The position numbers and the translations under genes were made by a program. The notes under the pieces are model-generated. The model made no database searches, was not told the DNA's origin, and saw only the letters and a list, made by a program, of their open reading frames with translations. Positions 20,232-29,441 of a stretch of 64,000 nt of DNA are shown in pieces. This stretch comes from Pseudoalteromonas luteoviolacea. GTDB lineage: Bacteria; Pseudomonadota; Gammaproteobacteria; Enterobacterales; Alteromonadaceae. How positions within the stretch are numbered: position 1 is the first letter of the stretch; every line of letters starts with the position of its first letter. The stretch spans positions 120,602 through 184,601 of the forward strand of contig NZ_JAKFZS010000012.1 of NCBI RefSeq assembly GCF_021654285.1, given 5' to 3'.

Positions 20232-21281
20232 TTATTGGCCGTTGTACTTTCTTTTAACATATCGAGTATTTATCCAGCCTCGATACTCAACTTCTTTATA
20301 TGTATATTTAATTAGGCACCAGTTTTTCTGTTTGTGTAAAACTTTGACGCTATACCCAAGAGGTGGAGAACCTATTACATTGGACTTCATGTTCGGTTCA
20401 GTACGTAAACGAACTCCACTTCCGATGACGACTCTAACATGTTCTTTGCCAGATGAACTCTCGTGAGACTCACTTAAATATCTATCAACGTGTGCCGATA
20501 ATACCCCTGTAGGTATTCCAAAGGTGATGTGCACAAGTGCTGAAGTTAATATAAACATTAAACCTGATTTTATCTTGGCAGGCCATTTGGCTATCGTATT
20601 GGCATCACTTGATTCAATTTCTGACGAAATCTGATCTGCAAGTTCGACTAATTGCTCAGGCTCTTCTATATATTCGGAAAGCTGTTTTGCTGAACTAAGT
20701 ACTTCAGAATGTATCCAGCTCTGTCTAGATAACATTTCCGTTAGTTCTGAAAGTGAGTGATTTGTAACTGGATTGAAATTTACTGAACTAGAGTTTAAAA
20801 CTTTTACCGCAGAAAAGACCTTGGATGAAACTGTTTTTCCTAATATTGAACTATGTGCAACTTGGCCGATAATTCCTAGACTTTCTATTGGCTGTAGGAC
20901 CTTAGAATGCATGGAGTTCATTAATTGACCTACATTGGTTAGCTCAAAGTTATTGCCTAGCGCTGCTCTTGCTTGCGCAATTAAATTTACAGTTTTTGAC
21001 GCTTCAATTAACGCCGTACCAACTTGTGACTGAAAGGGAAGTTGAGAGATAGATGCTTGTAATTCGGTATATACTGTCGAGAAATGTATTGCGCTTTTGT
21101 ATGTACTTATTGGGGTTAGCCTTGAGACACTTTCCAACGTTGAAGTTATGTGAGATGAACGATGAAGCTCTAAAGTTGCCCCGAGGTTAGGTTGATTTAT
21201 TATTTTATTGACCTTTTCAATGTTAAGAAATAATTGTTCTAGTTTCGAGCTCACGTACTGTCCTTTTGATTCAATTATCAA
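20232..21281 (-). CDS. SH3-domain membrane protein of unknown function (island cargo)
   Basis: The 349-residue protein has a helical N-terminal region (about 1-225), one hydrophobic segment near residues 233-255 (LMFILTSALVHITFGI), and a C-terminal bacterial SH3 domain from about 280 to 345, with the typical GVRLRTEPN and YRGWINTRYV strands. The family binds peptidoglycan or proteins, but no function can be assigned. It is read opposite to gmtY and lies between the island end and the trio, flanked by 42-bp direct repeats (20159-20200, 21352-21392), which suggests insertion or recombination as a unit. Confidence 0.7.
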   Translation of the reverse strand: MIIESKGQYVSSKLEQLFLNIEKVNKIINQPNLGATLELHRSSHITSTLESVSRLTPISTYKSAIHFSTVYTELQASISQLPFQSQVGTALIEASKTVNLIAQARAALGNNFELTNVGQLMNSMHSKVLQPIESLGIIGQVAHSSILGKTVSSKVFSAVKVLNSSSVNFNPVTNHSLSELTEMLSRQSWIHSEVLSSAKQLSEYIEEPEQLVELADQISSEIESSDANTIAKWPAKIKSGLMFILTSALVHITFGIPTGVLSAHVDRYLSESHESSSGKEHVRVVIGSGVRLRTEPNMKSNVIGSPPLGYSVKVLHKQKNWCLIKYTYKEVEYRGWINTRYVKRKYNGQ

Positions 21282-21351
21282 GTTTAGCGCTTACATACTA
21301 AATTAGTTAATTACAATGTACATCGTTTGTTTGAAAAATAGCGTATTAGCA

Positions 21352-21616
21352 ATTAGATCAATAGCACTTCATATACTAATCTACTAAAACTCGTCCGTAC
21401 TAATTGGTTTAGTTACCGTGTTAGTCAAAGTTCTTGCGCAAGTTAAAACAGATAACTCTGGTTTATTGATTGAAGTACCTGTGTTGCTTAGCGAGTATGG
21501 TGTATTTGAGCCCTTACTTGATTACGTTATAAGTCAGTCGCACATCAAAAGTTTGCCATGGATGAACCGCATTACGTTTGCTTGCCAACTGTTACTTGAG
21601 TACATGGAAGCCAACA
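21352..21616 (+). repeat. gmtY 5' repeat (copy B): upstream block plus first 199 bases of gmtY
   Basis: This stretch is repeated at 34995-35259. Similarity ends at the same point in both copies (GAAGCCAACA). Differences are few and mostly at third codon positions, so the two copies diverged while still coding. Upstream of 21352 the similarity to the 60-bp end repeat is lost. Confidence 0.85.
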
Positions 21617-22887
21617 CAGGGTTATTTTCAGACGCCAGTAAGTTATTTCAATCATTTGTTATGCGTTTATCGTTGGGTACCATTAGCCCAGAGGGGAATG
21701 ATCCATCGGGTTTATATTGGTTACCTCGCTCTACTGCAAACGTAAATCAACTTTTATCTGCGCTAAATGGTTTAACGGATTGGCTCGCCAATAACAGAAA
21801 TACAACTAGCTTAAACCCGTTTGAACAAGCCAGCTCTCATCAAGAACGCCTTAACTATGCTGCATGGTACAAACGTAACCAGTATAACTTTTTGGGCCAT
21901 ATCAAAAGTAACCCTTTACCTAGTGTACTTAAAAGCGTGCGCAAGGTACGTGGTAAAAAGGATGTGCTCAAGGTTGATGGGGATGCCATTTCATTTCCAG
22001 AAAAGCTCTTTAAACTTTTTTTTATTCAAGGCGTGGGCAAAGCCAGAGATAAACGCGTAGCATTGCGTGATCAGCTTATCGTGTTGCTGATGCATGGTAC
22101 CGGTGTACGAGAAAGTGATGCTTTGCACCTTTGGGTGGATGATGTGTTTTACGACCCAGAAAACCCAAGCAGTGTAATAGTACGCTTGTACCATCCTGAA
22201 GATGGCAGAGCACCAAATAATTGGACTGGCCGCAAACGACAAAAAACACGCGCAGCGTATTTGGCTGAGAACTTTAACCTAATTCCTCGCAACCGTATGA
22301 CGGGTACCGCCCGAATCGGCTGGAAAACCAAAGTGGTTGATGATGACGAAAATTACATTCAACTGCACTGGTTTCCTGCCTTTTACGGTGAGCTATTTGC
22401 CAAGTTGTGGCAGCAATACTTACTTTACCTATTACCGTTGCCAAGAATGCACCCCTATGCATTTGTGTCGTTTTCACAAGCTCACGAAGGCCAATCACTC
22501 ACCCTAAACGCGTTTAACCAAAGTTATAAAGCGGCCATGGCCCGTATCAACCTTGTCGTGTCAAAATCTGAAGGACGAACCCCACATGCCCATCGTCATG
22601 CTTATGGCAGACGCATGTCGAGCGCGAGCATTGATCCACGACTGATCAAAAAGGCACTACACCATGCTTCGTTATTATCGCAAGCCGTTTATACCCAACC
22701 CAGTATTAGAGACGTGACGTTGGCATGTGAAAGAGCGTCAAAAAACCTTGATGGCCAACACTATGCCGAGTTTAAAGAAGACGTCAGCATGAGCTGGCAA
22801 AGCGTGATGGAATCAGGCTTTGAAGATATTGATCCTGATGGGCTACTTAGCGGTAAATACCCCAAATTAAGGAGGTATAAACCATGA
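21418..22887 (+). CDS. gmtY: Gamma-mobile-trio recombinase GmtY
   Basis: GmtY is the first gene of the GMT trio and a tyrosine recombinase expected to move the island. In the 489-residue product the full catalytic set is visible: Arg231 in GTGVRESDALHL, His390 and Arg393 in PHAHRHAYGRR, His416 in KKALHHASLL, and nucleophile Tyr425 in QAVYTQPS. The N terminus (1-110) is family specific. GTG 21418 is the start used, without a clear ribosome binding site, so the true start may differ. It overlaps gmtZ by 4 bases. A diverged copy of its first 66 codons lies at 35061. Confidence 0.92.
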   Translation: MLVKVLAQVKTDNSGLLIEVPVLLSEYGVFEPLLDYVISQSHIKSLPWMNRITFACQLLLEYMEANTGLFSDASKLFQSFVMRLSLGTISPEGNDPSGLYWLPRSTANVNQLLSALNGLTDWLANNRNTTSLNPFEQASSHQERLNYAAWYKRNQYNFLGHIKSNPLPSVLKSVRKVRGKKDVLKVDGDAISFPEKLFKLFFIQGVGKARDKRVALRDQLIVLLMHGTGVRESDALHLWVDDVFYDPENPSSVIVRLYHPEDGRAPNNWTGRKRQKTRAAYLAENFNLIPRNRMTGTARIGWKTKVVDDDENYIQLHWFPAFYGELFAKLWQQYLLYLLPLPRMHPYAFVSFSQAHEGQSLTLNAFNQSYKAAMARINLVVSKSEGRTPHAHRHAYGRRMSSASIDPRLIKKALHHASLLSQAVYTQPSIRDVTLACERASKNLDGQHYAEFKEDVSMSWQSVMESGFEDIDPDGLLSGKYPKLRRYKP

Positions 22888-25472
22888 AAACACAGGATTA
22901 TGAGTTTAATTGGTTTATCAAGAAAAACGGATCCGGCTGGGAGACATGGCGGGAGCTGGCCTCAACTTGGCTTGAACAAAAGCAATACGGAATTGATCAT
23001 TCACGCGCCGCAATCGCTCGCTTTTTAGATGAATACTTGGTACCGCGATTTATTACCGATCCCATTGAGCTATTTACACTGGCAGATCAAGACTATAATA
23101 AATTTCTTATGCCGTTTGAGCTGAACGAAGGGTATCGTGTTAGGCAAAACAACGATGTATGCCGCTTTATTGATTGGATAATTGATACCTACTACTCAGA
23201 ACCAGATGATAATGGCGACCCTGTGCCACTTTTTCAAAACCCCTTTGAAAAAGAGCAAAACCCTGTAAGAAGGCAGGAGACAGTCTACAACGCTTTACCC
23301 TACGCCTATATAAAGCAATTGCGCAGCATATTATGCCCCGCGCCTCGAGGTCACTTTAAGCAATGGCAGTGGGCCATCGACTACAGTGAGATCTTCTTTA
23401 CCAATGCTCGTTTTTTAAAAGACTGGATTTTAGTTGATAAGTCGGTGATAGACACAGCAGATCCTGATTGTGTTTGGCAGAAACACACACTAGGCAAACA
23501 GCGGCAAATAAGAATCGATGGTGCACTTAGAACCCTAGAAAAGGGTGACAGCATTTACTTAATTTGGTCGCCTGTTCGTTCCATGGCTTTATACCTTAAG
23601 TTGCAGCTACCTTTGCGAACCTTTCAGGTGCGAATGCTGGATTCGGGTGAGGCTGATACATGGCGGTACAGCAACGGCGAATGGCAAATGAATACGGAAC
23701 ACCCTTTTGCTGAAGGTAGCGATAAGCGCCCGTGGCAAAAGGGCGTGTTCCACCGCATTATTACACCAGATATTGGTGATGTAATGGCGGGCATGTATAT
23801 CAATACCAATAAGACCGCAGATAGGAACAAAGACGAATTAACTCGGGGATACGTGATCCCATGGCAACACGAAGAGGTGTTGTATTGGTTAGAAAAGCTA
23901 AGAAACTGGCAAGAAAAGTACAACCCAATCAGCAAACCTACCTCTATTTACGACTTAGATTACAAGCACTTTGGTAGCACTAAAACCAAAATTCAGCGCA
24001 GTGAAATTGGTGATATTTGTTTTTTGTTTCGCAATGCCGCAGCGTATCGCAAGCGCGAACGTTGTATGCCAATAACTGACGGTTATGTTAATGCGCTTTG
24101 GGTGGCTTTGCTTGCCCAACTTGAGCACGATGTGGCGAAAAAAGAGCATACTTTAAGAGATGGTGCCAAAGTGCATTTTGTTGACCCTAAAAATGCCAGA
24201 AGGCCGCTATTCCCTTTGCATGCATTACGCGTTTCTTTGATCACTTGCTACGCCATTGAGGGGGAAATACCCACACCGATATTGTCAAAACTTTTGGTTG
24301 GCCACAGTCGTTTGATCATGACTTTGCACTACACCAAACTCACACCTGTGATGATGGCCAAGAAAATGCGCGAGGCTGAAGGCAAAATAATTGACAAAGA
24401 AGACGATAGCTTGCAGTCATTCTTGGCCAATAAGTCCATTGAAGAAATCGGCCTGCAAGCGGCGTTCAAAGACATCGAATCGCTACAAACTGCATTGAGA
24501 GTGCGCAACCCTGCTGGGTGGCAAGAAAAGTCGATAGGCATTTGTTTAGCGGGAGGCAACACCTCGCCTTTGGTTGAACATGCCTCTATTTCAGGGTGCT
24601 GGAATGGCGGCGATAAACTAAAAAAGGCGAATCGAAACCAAGCCGATTTACACGCGCCAGTACCCCATGGGATTGAGAACTGTATTCGCTGCCGCTGGTT
24701 TATTACCAGCATTCGATACATTCAATCGCTTACAGCTCATTTTAACAACTTAAGCTACCATGCCACGGAAGCCGCTAAAATTGCTGCGGAACTAGAGGGC
24801 GAGCAAGCGAGCTTATTGGATGAAGAATACTTTTGCGAGGTAAATGGCACCCCATTTAGCAAGCGAGACCAGTTAAACAGCATAGATAGGCGTATTGAGC
24901 GACAAAAAACCGAAGCCGATGAATACTGCAAAGACTTAGTGGCATGTTTTCAGGTGATCCGTAAGGTACTAAGCATTGAGCAAAATCGTGAAGAGCACGA
25001 CCGCAAAGACAAAGTAATTGCGCTTGGCTCGGCACAAGACATATCACCATTTTTTAGTTTTTTAGACACAAAATCTGAATTTAGGCAGCTGATCCAAATC
25101 TGCGATGACGCAGAAGTATTTGCAGACTTAAAAGATGATTTAAAGAAAACCACGGCCATCAATCATAGATCAAACATGCTAAATACCATGCTGATGCGCA
25201 TGGGCTATCAGCCAATCTTGATGCAGCTTGATGACGAAGCACAGCTTGAGGTTGGCAATGTGATGGTCAACGCCATGCTAAATGCCACAAAAGAGCCAGA
25301 CAAAAGCAAAGCTATGACAATGCTTTCTACTTACCTTGATACTGAAGCTTACTTAAAAGATGCAGGTCTGCTCGAGCAAGGTGTACAAGCTATTGAAAGT
25401 AATGCAGGTATTAGCATCAGAACATTAGTAAACATGGCAACAGCCACTTTAGGAGTGAAGAAAAATGGCTAA
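22884..25472 (+). CDS. gmtZ: Gamma-mobile-trio integrase GmtZ
   Basis: The second trio protein, 862 residues, is also tyrosine-recombinase-like: His446 and Arg449 in PLHALRVSL, Gly473-His474 in LLVGHSRL, and Tyr483 in TLHYTKL. The first catalytic Arg is less certain (around 245-250). A long C-terminal part (about 500-862) is helical and contains a CIRC zinc-type motif in the region after residue 600. ATG 22884 is preceded by AAGGAGG and overlaps the gmtY stop; its end overlaps gmtX by 8 bases. The three genes are one translational unit. Confidence 0.92.
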   Translation: MKTQDYEFNWFIKKNGSGWETWRELASTWLEQKQYGIDHSRAAIARFLDEYLVPRFITDPIELFTLADQDYNKFLMPFELNEGYRVRQNNDVCRFIDWIIDTYYSEPDDNGDPVPLFQNPFEKEQNPVRRQETVYNALPYAYIKQLRSILCPAPRGHFKQWQWAIDYSEIFFTNARFLKDWILVDKSVIDTADPDCVWQKHTLGKQRQIRIDGALRTLEKGDSIYLIWSPVRSMALYLKLQLPLRTFQVRMLDSGEADTWRYSNGEWQMNTEHPFAEGSDKRPWQKGVFHRIITPDIGDVMAGMYINTNKTADRNKDELTRGYVIPWQHEEVLYWLEKLRNWQEKYNPISKPTSIYDLDYKHFGSTKTKIQRSEIGDICFLFRNAAAYRKRERCMPITDGYVNALWVALLAQLEHDVAKKEHTLRDGAKVHFVDPKNARRPLFPLHALRVSLITCYAIEGEIPTPILSKLLVGHSRLIMTLHYTKLTPVMMAKKMREAEGKIIDKEDDSLQSFLANKSIEEIGLQAAFKDIESLQTALRVRNPAGWQEKSIGICLAGGNTSPLVEHASISGCWNGGDKLKKANRNQADLHAPVPHGIENCIRCRWFITSIRYIQSLTAHFNNLSYHATEAAKIAAELEGEQASLLDEEYFCEVNGTPFSKRDQLNSIDRRIERQKTEADEYCKDLVACFQVIRKVLSIEQNREEHDRKDKVIALGSAQDISPFFSFLDTKSEFRQLIQICDDAEVFADLKDDLKKTTAINHRSNMLNTMLMRMGYQPILMQLDDEAQLEVGNVMVNAMLNATKEPDKSKAMTMLSTYLDTEAYLKDAGLLEQGVQAIESNAGISIRTLVNMATATLGVKKNG

Positions 25473-26115
25473 AGCAATTGACCCAACCCTAGTGCTGCAA
25501 GAGCTTTGTGCAAGCGCCACCACAAGAACCGCCAATGCGTTAACGGTATTGAATGCTGTGCTGGAGCAACAAAGTAAAATAACACCTCTTGATTTTTCCA
25601 TGGCAACGATCGGGCGGCTGTCTAAAGAGCTAGGCGGCCCATCAACACAAACCATCCGTAATCGCACAGGTAAGCATTTTCAGCAATTAATTGAAGCTTG
25701 GGCAGCCTATGCAGGCACAACGTGTAAAAAGCCGCTCTCAGTGCGTCAAAAGCAGTTATTGAACAGCAACGACCAACATATTCTCGATGCTATCGACGAC
25801 CCAGTGATTAGAGCCGTAGTAGGGTCATTGATTGCCGAACGAAACAAATACCGTGACCAACTCAATACACTAAAAGCCAACTCAGACTTGTTTATAGACA
25901 GAACCAAAGGCGATAAAACCAATAGCACACTTGAAAACAAACAACTGGTACCGCTGGAAATCGAAGCCATTAAAGCGGCAATTTCTGATGCGTTTTTCAA
26001 TAAACAAGGCTGGGAAGTTATGCCCACAGGACAAGTCAAAGATGCTGAGGGAAACGAGATCTATAAGCGCGGGTATGTGAATGGGTTGAGGAAGTCTGTA
26101 AAAAATGACATTTAA
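25465..26115 (+). CDS. gmtX: Gamma-mobile-trio protein GmtX
   Basis: The third trio protein, 216 residues. An N-terminal segment with STQTIRNRTG and flanking helices looks like a helix-turn-helix or DNA-contacting region; the middle (about 95-150) is helical and polar, possibly coiled. No catalytic motif is seen, so an accessory DNA-binding role in recombination is inference. ATG 25465 lies within the gmtZ end after GGAGTGAAGAAAA. It ends the plus-strand unit; the next genes are convergent. Confidence 0.88.
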   Translation: MAKAIDPTLVLQELCASATTRTANALTVLNAVLEQQSKITPLDFSMATIGRLSKELGGPSTQTIRNRTGKHFQQLIEAWAAYAGTTCKKPLSVRQKQLLNSNDQHILDAIDDPVIRAVVGSLIAERNKYRDQLNTLKANSDLFIDRTKGDKTNSTLENKQLVPLEIEAIKAAISDAFFNKQGWEVMPTGQVKDAEGNEIYKRGYVNGLRKSVKNDI

Positions 26116-26167
26116 TACCTCAGTCTATCTAATACAGGAAATCAACCCTCTCTAAATTAAACTACAG

Positions 26168-26974
26168 CTAGTAGCCCCTTAAATTTTTTAGTATTATTTT
26201 AGACTTTTGGGTACTCAGACATTGATTTGGGTTTGAATTGCTTAGAGTGAGTACATAATCCCGAAGCCAGCAGTACTTTGGAAACTGGTAAGAACTCTTG
26301 AAAAGGTTTCGATGAATATTGTTCAGTGCACGTTCGATTTTATCGCAATCATTTGTTCTCAGAAGGCCCGAAAAATAATCCACGAATAAAGGTTGATCTG
26401 CAGTAATCTGTGGTGTTATTTGGCAGTATAACACATCTGCACGGTAAAGCTTTTCAGTTGAAAGGCTTGTATTGACTCGTGAAATCAGCTCTTGAAAAGA
26501 TCTTTTATCCTCTTCAAGCAAAACCACTAATTCTGTATCTAAAATAACCCTTGGAAATTTAGCCAAATCTTCTTCCATCTTGTAAGCCTTGACATAAGCA
26601 GGCCCTACGATCTGATGTCGCTCCACATCAAAATGAACATTTCCAAATGTAATTGCACCCCTTAGAAAGATATTCTCAGACATCAACTCATATTGTATTT
26701 TGGCAATTGCAATGCATAACTCTCTAAGGTATTGAATTTTGTTTTGGTCATTATTTGGCTCAACACACAAAATGATAGAGTCACTGATCACGATAGATTT
26801 TATATATCTTTTGATAATAGTGTCAGCGCTTTTTAGATTGTGTATCTCTTTTTCTACAATTTTAAAGTACTTTTCTAATTTTTCTTTTTTATGTTCATTG
26901 AGCATTTCTTGAAAACCTAGAACGTCCAAAAATGCTACAAAACACTCTTTATATTGTATTTCAAACTCTTCCAA
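26168..26974 (-). CDS. Class III nucleotidyl-cyclase-like protein (island cargo)
   Basis: The 268-residue protein has the layout of a class III cyclase catalytic domain: FLDVLGF with Asp17, where cyclases bind the first metal; ISDSIILC with Asp65 in the second metal position; RGAITFGNVHFD near residue 105; and GPAYVKAYKMEE then PRVILD. These match a widespread family of small cyclase-like proteins often annotated hypothetical. Whether it makes a cyclic nucleotide cannot be told from sequence. Start TTG 26974 follows an AAAGGAG motif. It is the last of three minus-strand genes. Confidence 0.6.
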   Translation of the reverse strand: MEEFEIQYKECFVAFLDVLGFQEMLNEHKKEKLEKYFKIVEKEIHNLKSADTIIKRYIKSIVISDSIILCVEPNNDQNKIQYLRELCIAIAKIQYELMSENIFLRGAITFGNVHFDVERHQIVGPAYVKAYKMEEDLAKFPRVILDTELVVLLEEDKRSFQELISRVNTSLSTEKLYRADVLYCQITPQITADQPLFVDYFSGLLRTNDCDKIERALNNIHRNLFKSSYQFPKYCWLRDYVLTLSNSNPNQCLSTQKSKIILKNLRGY

Positions 26975-27072
26975 AATTATCCAACTCCTTTGTCTAAAAA
27001 ACAGGTAATGTTAAAGCTGTATTTATAAAACTATTTAACATCACAGAAATTAAAATGTGAGCAAAAACGGGC

Positions 27073-27657
27073 TTAAATTAAGATCTCTGCCTTTCTTAAT
27101 GCGCCATACTCTATAATTACTTCTTGCTCATTGTCAGAAGCATCAAAATAGATAACTTTGCTCCTAGGAACAACAGCCTTCACAACAATGCCTTTAATCT
27201 TATCTTTATATATTTTATGCGCAAATCGTCTAGCTATTTCTAAGTCAATAGTCCAAGACTGTTCGAAGTTTTTACTTTCAAACTCATCGGGTGATAAACC
27301 ACGGTATATCGTTACTTTATCTTCTTCAAGCTGCTCAATATCTGAGTTAGTTGGTACGTCTTCGCGCTTAATTCTGACTGGTGGTGCTCCCCACTCAACC
27401 TGTTTGGTTTTGAATAGTTCAAATACACCTCCTGAGTAAAATCGTTTTAAATTGTTAAAAAGCTCAAAAGCCCAATTACACAGTTCTGATTCTATGGGAT
27501 AAGAAGCGTACTTTTGCTGCCAAAAATCTCTAAAAGCGGATGTTGGCTCAGTTTTTGACTTGCAATCAAAGTTACCTAAAACATCTGCGAATACCCTATA
27601 ATCACCACCAAACTTATTACGTAAGCTTTTAAAGTATTCATCAGCGTCAATTCTCAT
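27073..27657 (-). CDS. ADP-ribosyltransferase-like protein (island cargo)
   Basis: The 194-residue protein has a C-terminal half with the three marks of an R-S-E class ADP-ribosyltransferase: Arg119 in TIYRGLS, Ser134-Trp-Thr136 in EQSWTIDLEIARRFA, and Glu177-Gln-Glu179 in DNEQEVIIEYG. The family moves ADP-ribose from NAD+ to protein or nucleic acid. The N-terminal 110 residues are helical and not recognised; they could hold the active site in check or bind a partner. The gene lies 46 bases after the CoiA-like gene and 98 bases before the cyclase-like gene. Fold assignment is by motif only. Confidence 0.6.
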   Translation of the reverse strand: MRIDADEYFKSLRNKFGGDYRVFADVLGNFDCKSKTEPTSAFRDFWQQKYASYPIESELCNWAFELFNNLKRFYSGGVFELFKTKQVEWGAPPVRIKREDVPTNSDIEQLEEDKVTIYRGLSPDEFESKNFEQSWTIDLEIARRFAHKIYKDKIKGIVVKAVVPRSKVIYFDASDNEQEVIIEYGALRKAEILI

Positions 27658-27703
27658 TTGTGCAAGAAGTGCTTTTGACTTGTCGCTAATTATATTGTTT
27701 TCC

Positions 27704-28669
27704 TTAGCCTATTCTGATTAGGTGATTGCAAGATGGACACGGCGTTTCAGTAACAGAGTAAGGAACATCTGTACTTGAGCGTTGCCACATATTCGTACAA
27801 TAGCAACACCTAAACCACCTTGTTTCGTATTGTTTTGGTGCAGGATTTAGGTCAATAATCTCCCTAAAAGCACGTGTTGGTTTTCTTTTATATTGAGGGT
27901 TGTGCTGAAATCCATAAACTGGGTTATATAACGGTTCGCTCTCTTCAGCCAACTGGTCTTGTTCCTCCCTCTGACGTTGAGCTTGTTCCTTTTTAGCGAA
28001 TAGTATTTTTTGACTTCTACTACGGTAAAATTCTGTAAACCTTTGCTCTTGTTTAGGGTGATAATGCCAATACTTGATGCCCAGCTTCTCAAGTAATTCA
28101 GACTCAACTTGATCTCTATAGCCATTTACTTTGCCTTCAACATATTTTCTAAAATCCTCTACGTCGACAACTACAATGGCGGACTTTTGGTTGTATGTAG
28201 GGCTAAATTGGTAAGTACTAATCTCTAGCGTTAAAATAAGGGTAATGTCGAAGTCATTGGTATGTAGGATAGCAATTTCGTTTTGAGCGCTTTCAATGGC
28301 TGGATTCAATGTTACTTTAGATTGATATTCGTATACCTTTTCATCAGTGACCAGTACGCCTTCATCGGATTTATCCCTGCTTGGATAACCTATATATCTA
28401 GGAAGACGAATGCTAGAATTGGTAGCAAGTATATTACGGCACAACCAAAAAATAGCGCGTTTATAACTTATCTCACATGGCTTATCTTTGGAGTTTACCT
28501 TCGGTGCATGCTTGAAGTGATCGCGTCTTATGTTCGTTTTATACTTGTGCGCGGAAAGAGGCATATCGCAGCTGATGCAAAAACAATTGCACTCTAAACC
28601 GCTGTCCACTTCATCGACAAACGCGAGCGAGCCATTTTTATCTTTAGCAAATGGTATCAATACTTCCAC
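27704..28669 (-). CDS. CoiA-like zinc-motif protein (island cargo)
   Basis: The 321-residue protein begins with a segment like the N terminus of competence protein CoiA: C31-x2-C34 followed by HFKH at residues 51-54, a metal-site pattern placed before a nuclease-like domain. The middle (about 100-190) has alternating beta strands with Asp and Glu residues, as in restriction-type nucleases. A second zinc motif, CCYC with CPSC, closes the C terminus. GTG 28669 follows AAAAGGAA. It is the first gene of the minus-strand cargo cluster and could be the DNA-acting component, but that is inference. Confidence 0.55.
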   Translation of the reverse strand: MEVLIPFAKDKNGSLAFVDEVDSGLECNCFCISCDMPLSAHKYKTNIRRDHFKHAPKVNSKDKPCEISYKRAIFWLCRNILATNSSIRLPRYIGYPSRDKSDEGVLVTDEKVYEYQSKVTLNPAIESAQNEIAILHTNDFDITLILTLEISTYQFSPTYNQKSAIVVVDVEDFRKYVEGKVNGYRDQVESELLEKLGIKYWHYHPKQEQRFTEFYRSRSQKILFAKKEQAQRQREEQDQLAEESEPLYNPVYGFQHNPQYKRKPTRAFREIIDLNPAPKQYETRWFRCCYCTNMWQRSSTDVPYSVTETPCPSCNHLIRIG

Positions 28670-28724
28670 TGTTATTCCTTTTCACAAGCAGATAGCCAAG
28701 TTCAATATGTTATACCTAGTCAAC

Positions 28725-29282
28725 TCATTTGTTAATATCTTGATTGATAACTTTATAAACCGTGTTTCTTGAAACGTTTACAGTGCTTGCTATTTGGCTG
28801 ACTGGTGTAGCTTTTGCGCGTAGCGATAAAATGCTTTGTTTGATGTTGTCGGATATTGGCTTGCGGCCCTTGTATTTCCCCGCTTTTTTAGCAGCTGCAA
28901 TGCCCTCGAGCTGGCGCTCTTTTCTAATATTAAGTTCAAATTCTGCGAACACGGAGAGCATATCTAAAAAGGCTTTGCCCGAGGCCGAGTCGGTTGAGAT
29001 GGGCTGCTCTAGCGCTTGTAGCTGAATATCGTTGGATTTTAGGAGGTTCACTAAGGTTTGTAGGTCGAGTACGGAACGAGCGATACGGTCGATTCGAGTC
29101 ACGATTAAGGTATCACCGGCACGAAGGTAGGCAAGTAGGGCTTGAAACCCATCGCGTTTGGTATTCGATGCTGATGCCATATCGGTAAACACCTTGTCAC
29201 AACCTGCCTCCTCAAGTTTGGCTATTTGTAAATCTAAAGACTGATCTGTGGTTGAAACTCGCGCATATCCAATCTTACTCAT
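28725..29282 (-). CDS. Serine recombinase, resolvase/invertase family
   Basis: The 185-residue protein is a small serine recombinase: IGYARVSTTDQS with the nucleophile Ser10, the TRIDRIARS motif near residue 65, and a C-terminal helix-turn-helix (VSQIASTVNVSRNTVYKVI). Full length, so possibly active. It is divergent from a truncated transposase and the space between them holds an inverted repeat (29289-29356), a plausible res site. The pair looks like the remnant of a Tn402- or Tn552-like transposon that entered the island. Confidence 0.9.
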   Translation of the reverse strand: MSKIGYARVSTTDQSLDLQIAKLEEAGCDKVFTDMASASNTKRDGFQALLAYLRAGDTLIVTRIDRIARSVLDLQTLVNLLKSNDIQLQALEQPISTDSASGKAFLDMLSVFAEFELNIRKERQLEGIAAAKKAGKYKGRKPISDNIKQSILSLRAKATPVSQIASTVNVSRNTVYKVINQDINK

Positions 29283-29288
29283 GGCAAT

Positions 29289-29356
29289 TGTTCATTTAGC
29301 ATCTAGACTAAATAAACATAGTGCGAACTAACGCCTTAAACCACCCTAAATGAACA
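29289..29356. promoter_or_regulatory. Inverted repeat between resolvase and transposase genes (possible res or transposon-end site)
   Basis: TGTTCATTTA (29289-29298) and TAAATGAACA (29347-29356) are a perfect 10-bp inverted repeat. A related half site (TTGAACAT) stands at about 29399. The position between a serine resolvase and a transposase fits a recombination site, but no experiment supports it. Confidence 0.45.
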
Positions 29357-29441
29357 CTTTTTATCGGCATCGGTGATGATCAACTAGGGTATACGCTAAT
29401 TGAACATATGCTTTGCTGTAGCTTTAGGAAACACCACCACA

